From: Methanomicrobiales archaeon
GTDB lineage: Archaea; Halobacteriota; Methanomicrobia; Methanomicrobiales; Methanoculleaceae
Assembly (NCBI GenBank): GCA_012510335.1
Contig: JAAZIF010000074.1
Coordinates: forward strand, 1 to 5,099
Length of the DNA stretch: 5,099 nucleotides
Reading direction: 5' to 3'
Within the stretch, counting starts at the first letter, position 1. Each line of letters begins with the position of its first letter. Made by a program: the position numbers and the translations under genes. This document shows, piece after piece, positions 2,677-5,099 of the stretch. The notes beneath the pieces were generated by a model. It made no database searches and was not told where the DNA came from. It was given only the letters and a program-made list of their open reading frames with translations.

Positions 2677-5099
2677 ATGCAGGGATCAGATGCGGTCCAT
2701 GGAGCGCCGCGGGAGCGCCGGGGACTCTGCGGGATATGTCCTGCGGGGTGCGGGGTGATCGTCACCTACGATGACCGGGGAAGGATTGCCTCCGTCCGCC
2801 CCGACGAGGATGCCGAGATCGGCATCCTCTGCAGGCTCGGGGAGGCCTCGCCCGAGATCGTATACTCGGAGGATCGGGTGCTCTACCCGCTCCGGCGCGC
2901 AGGACCGAAGGGCACCCATGAATTTGAACGGATCACCTGGGACGAGGCATACGAGGCTATCATCTCGAACCTGAACCGGATCAAAGATGAGTCCGGACCT
3001 GAGGCGGTCGCCATCTACACCGGATCCGGGAGTTTTGAGCTCTCGTTCTGCGACATCTTCCAGCCTGAGGATGTCGCGATCTCGTCTGCATCAAGTGTCC
3101 TCTTCCCCTTCGGCTCTCCGAACACCATGGGTGTAGGGGCGCTCTGCTATGTCTCCTTTGCTATGATCGCGCCGCACGTGACCATGGGCGAGATGTACTT
3201 CAACATGTTCTCCGACTACGAGCAGAGCGACCTCATCCTCGTCTGGGGAACAAACCCGGCAACCGACTGCCCTCCCCTGACACTCCAGGCCCTCATCGGG
3301 GCGCACCGGCGGGGAGCCGAGATCGTCGTCATCGATCCCCGCCGCACACGGACAGTGGGGCTTACGGGTGCAGAATGGGTTCCCATCCGCCCGGGAACCG
3401 ATGGGGCGCTGGCGCTCGGCCTCGCGAACGTCATCATAGAGGAGGAACTCTACGATACGGGCTTCACCGCGGACTGGTGCCACGGCTTTGAAGAATTCAC
3501 GACATACGTCCAGCACTACCGGCCGGAGGTGGTAGAGAGGATCACCGGTGTCCCGGCGGAGGCGGTGGCGTCGCTCGCCAGGCGCATCGCCCGTGCTAAA
3601 GGTGCCTCGTTTGCCATGTACACGGGGCTCGAGTACAGCGACTCCGGCGTGCAGGCCATCCGGGCGGTCTTTGTCCTCTGGGGGATATCTGGGAACCTGG
3701 ACGTTCCCGGCGGCCGGTGTTTTGGTATGAAGGGGAATGCCTTTCCCATCAACCGCTCCGACTACATCAAAAACCCGAACCTGAAACGGGCGATCGGGAC
3801 CGACCGGTTCCCGGTCTACACCCATTACCGGCAGGAAGGGCACGCGATCGCCCTGCCTGACGCGGTCCTTGCCGGGAGGCCTTACCGGATCCGCGCCCTG
3901 ATCCTCCAGGCCGCCCATATCCTGATATCCTGGCCACAGACACCGGTCTGGCGAGAGACCCTCGCGAACCTGGATTTCCTGGTAACCGTGGACCGGCACC
4001 TGACAGCTGATGCGGCCTACGCCGATATCGTCCTCCCGGCGACGACCCTCTACGAGCGAGAGTCCTACATGACCTACGGTCCGGTCTTCAGGCTCCGGGA
4101 ACGGGTGATCGAGCCTCTCGGTGAGGCCCGGGACGACGTCCTGATCATGGCGGAGCTCGCCCGCCGCCTCGGCTACGGCCATCTCTACCCGCAGTCGGAG
4201 GAGGGAGCCCTCCGGCACGTCCTGAAAGGGTCGGGGTTCACGCTTGAGGATGTCAGGGAGGCCGGCGGGATCGTCCGGTCACCTGCGGTGATTATGGAGT
4301 ACCGGAAGTGGGAGAAGGGGCTCCTCCGGCCCGATGGTCGGCCCGGATTTGATACACCGACCGGGAAGTTTGAGATATGGTCGACGATCCTTGAGGAGTA
4401 CGGCTACGACCCCCTGCCGGTCTACACCGAGCCCGGCGAGAGCCCCATATCACAACCGGGCCTTGCAGAGCGGTTCCCACTGGTCTTCAACTCAGGAGCG
4501 CGGGTGGTGACCGACTTCCACGCCCAGCACCACAGCATACCCTCGCTCATCGCGGAGCGGCCGGAACCGACTGTCACCCTCAACTCCCGCGACGCTACAG
4601 AACGGGGGATCCGGGATGGGGATGGGGTCACCGTCCGGACAGCGCGGGGCGAGATTCCTCTGCGCGCGATCGTCACCGATGGCATCATCCGGGGAGCCAT
4701 CGAGGCAAACATGGGGGGCGGGTGTTACCAGGCGCCGGAGGCCTGGAGGGAGGGGAACGTGAACGAACTGACCGACCTCTCCCGGTATGACCCGATATCC
4801 GGGTTCCCGGTCTACAAAGCCCTTCTCTGCGACGTGTTGAAGGCTGAGGGCGATGACGGGAGGGTCACCATCGGGACAGGCGAGATCGATTCTGTTGCCG
4901 GGGCGATGCAGCCTGAGGTTCACCGGATATACCTGGATCACAACGCCACCACCCCACCTGACCCTGCGGTCCGGGAGGCGATGATCGCATGCCTGGAATC
5001 AAACCCGGGCAACCCCTCAAGCATATACCGGGAGGGCCGGGACGCGAAGTTTGCCATCGAGTCCGCCCGGCGGAGCCTTGCCCGCCTTCTCAACTGCAC
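2677..5099 (+). CDS. Molybdopterin oxidoreductase fused to cysteine desulfurase (NifS/IscS-like), 3'-partial
   Basis: 807 codons are visible with no stop. Residues 14-68 form the Fe4S4 domain, with C18-x2-C21-x3-C25-x26-C52. The molybdopterin domain follows, with WGTNP at 190-194, IDPRRT at 219-224, RPGTDGALALG from 238 and ADIVLPATTLYERE from 449. Cys157, in GSPNTMGVGALCY, is the likely Mo ligand. The dinucleotide-binding domain starts near 600 and ends in the usual GFPVYKALLCDV segment. After a linker of about 25 residues (723-748) comes RIYLDHNATTPP (from 750) and GNPSSIYREGR, the N-terminal signature of class V PLP cysteine desulfurases, which release sulfur from cysteine as persulfide. 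The PLP lysine and catalytic cysteine lie beyond the edge. No Tat signal or membrane segment is seen, so it is probably cytoplasmic. The substrate is unknown; Cys157 is followed by Tyr, not the His of formate dehydrogenases. The fusion may serve Mo sulfuration. An internal ATG (4906) could instead start a separate desulfurase, but no stop precedes it. Confidence 0.88.
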   Translation, partial: MQGSDAVHGAPRERRGLCGICPAGCGVIVTYDDRGRIASVRPDEDAEIGILCRLGEASPEIVYSEDRVLYPLRRAGPKGTHEFERITWDEAYEAIISNLNRIKDESGPEAVAIYTGSGSFELSFCDIFQPEDVAISSASSVLFPFGSPNTMGVGALCYVSFAMIAPHVTMGEMYFNMFSDYEQSDLILVWGTNPATDCPPLTLQALIGAHRRGAEIVVIDPRRTRTVGLTGAEWVPIRPGTDGALALGLANVIIEEELYDTGFTADWCHGFEEFTTYVQHYRPEVVERITGVPAEAVASLARRIARAKGASFAMYTGLEYSDSGVQAIRAVFVLWGISGNLDVPGGRCFGMKGNAFPINRSDYIKNPNLKRAIGTDRFPVYTHYRQEGHAIALPDAVLAGRPYRIRALILQAAHILISWPQTPVWRETLANLDFLVTVDRHLTADAAYADIVLPATTLYERESYMTYGPVFRLRERVIEPLGEARDDVLIMAELARRLGYGHLYPQSEEGALRHVLKGSGFTLEDVREAGGIVRSPAVIMEYRKWEKGLLRPDGRPGFDTPTGKFEIWSTILEEYGYDPLPVYTEPGESPISQPGLAERFPLVFNSGARVVTDFHAQHHSIPSLIAERPEPTVTLNSRDATERGIRDGDGVTVRTARGEIPLRAIVTDGIIRGAIEANMGGGCYQAPEAWREGNVNELTDLSRYDPISGFPVYKALLCDVLKAEGDDGRVTIGTGEIDSVAGAMQPEVHRIYLDHNATTPPDPAVREAMIACLESNPGNPSSIYREGRDAKFAIESARRSLARLLNC

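Noticed and set aside
3091..4218. 375-residue minus-strand ORF
   Set aside because: It lies antisense inside the molybdopterin oxidoreductase, whose motifs are unmistakable. The peptide is low-complexity (rich in Arg, Gly, Asp, Pro) and resembles no family; GC-rich DNA often leaves such frames open.
4492..4941. 149-residue minus-strand ORF
   Set aside because: It is a shadow of the dinucleotide-binding domain and linker of the fusion gene, with no recognisable motif.

Overview
The window looks like chromosomal DNA of a GC-rich methanogenic euryarchaeon, most likely Methanomicrobiales and possibly close to Methanoculleus. That placement is inferred from content. There are DUF473-type and DUF5611-type genes (families I associate with methanogens), a PAC2-family proteasome-assembly protein, an archaeal-type leucyl-tRNA synthetase tail, a tRNA-Arg with no encoded CCA, T-tract terminators and AT-rich archaeal-style TATA boxes. 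No search was run to confirm the genus.

Layout from left to right. Positions 1-138 hold the last 45 codons of a probable leucyl-tRNA synthetase, closed by a T-tract. Positions 314-574 encode a very cysteine-rich DUF3795-type small protein. A 287-base convergent gap (575-861) has no convincing gene but contains several inverted repeats. A small DUF5611-type gene lies on the minus strand (862-1179). It is divergent from a plus-strand pair made of a PAC2-family proteasome-assembly chaperone (1239-1952, ending in a Met-Tyr-Gly HbYX-like tail) and a DUF473 protein (1958-2350). The two genes of the pair are only 5 bases apart and the second is probably translationally coupled to the first. A T6 terminator follows, then a TATA box and tRNA-Arg(UCU) at 2428-2502.

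The most unusual part is 2503-5099. A 174-base leader with nested inverted repeats, two of them mutually exclusive, precedes a long open reading frame that runs off the right edge. The frame begins with a complete-looking Fe4S4/bis-MGD molybdopterin oxidoreductase (about residues 1-722, Mo-ligand candidate Cys157). It continues without a stop into the N-terminal part of a NifS/IscS-type cysteine desulfurase (from about residue 750). It is absent from simple stop-bounded ORF lists because its stop lies outside the window. A molybdoenzyme fused to a sulfur-mobilising enzyme suggests built-in delivery of the sulfido ligand to the Mo centre, or of persulfide as a substrate. Both roles are inference. 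The start codon of this gene is separated from its GGAGG by a 15-base perfect hairpin, which would restore normal spacing if folded.

The left half is otherwise informational and housekeeping archaeal content (translation, proteasome, conserved methanogen proteins). The molybdoenzyme-desulfurase fusion and its leader are the part most worth following up.
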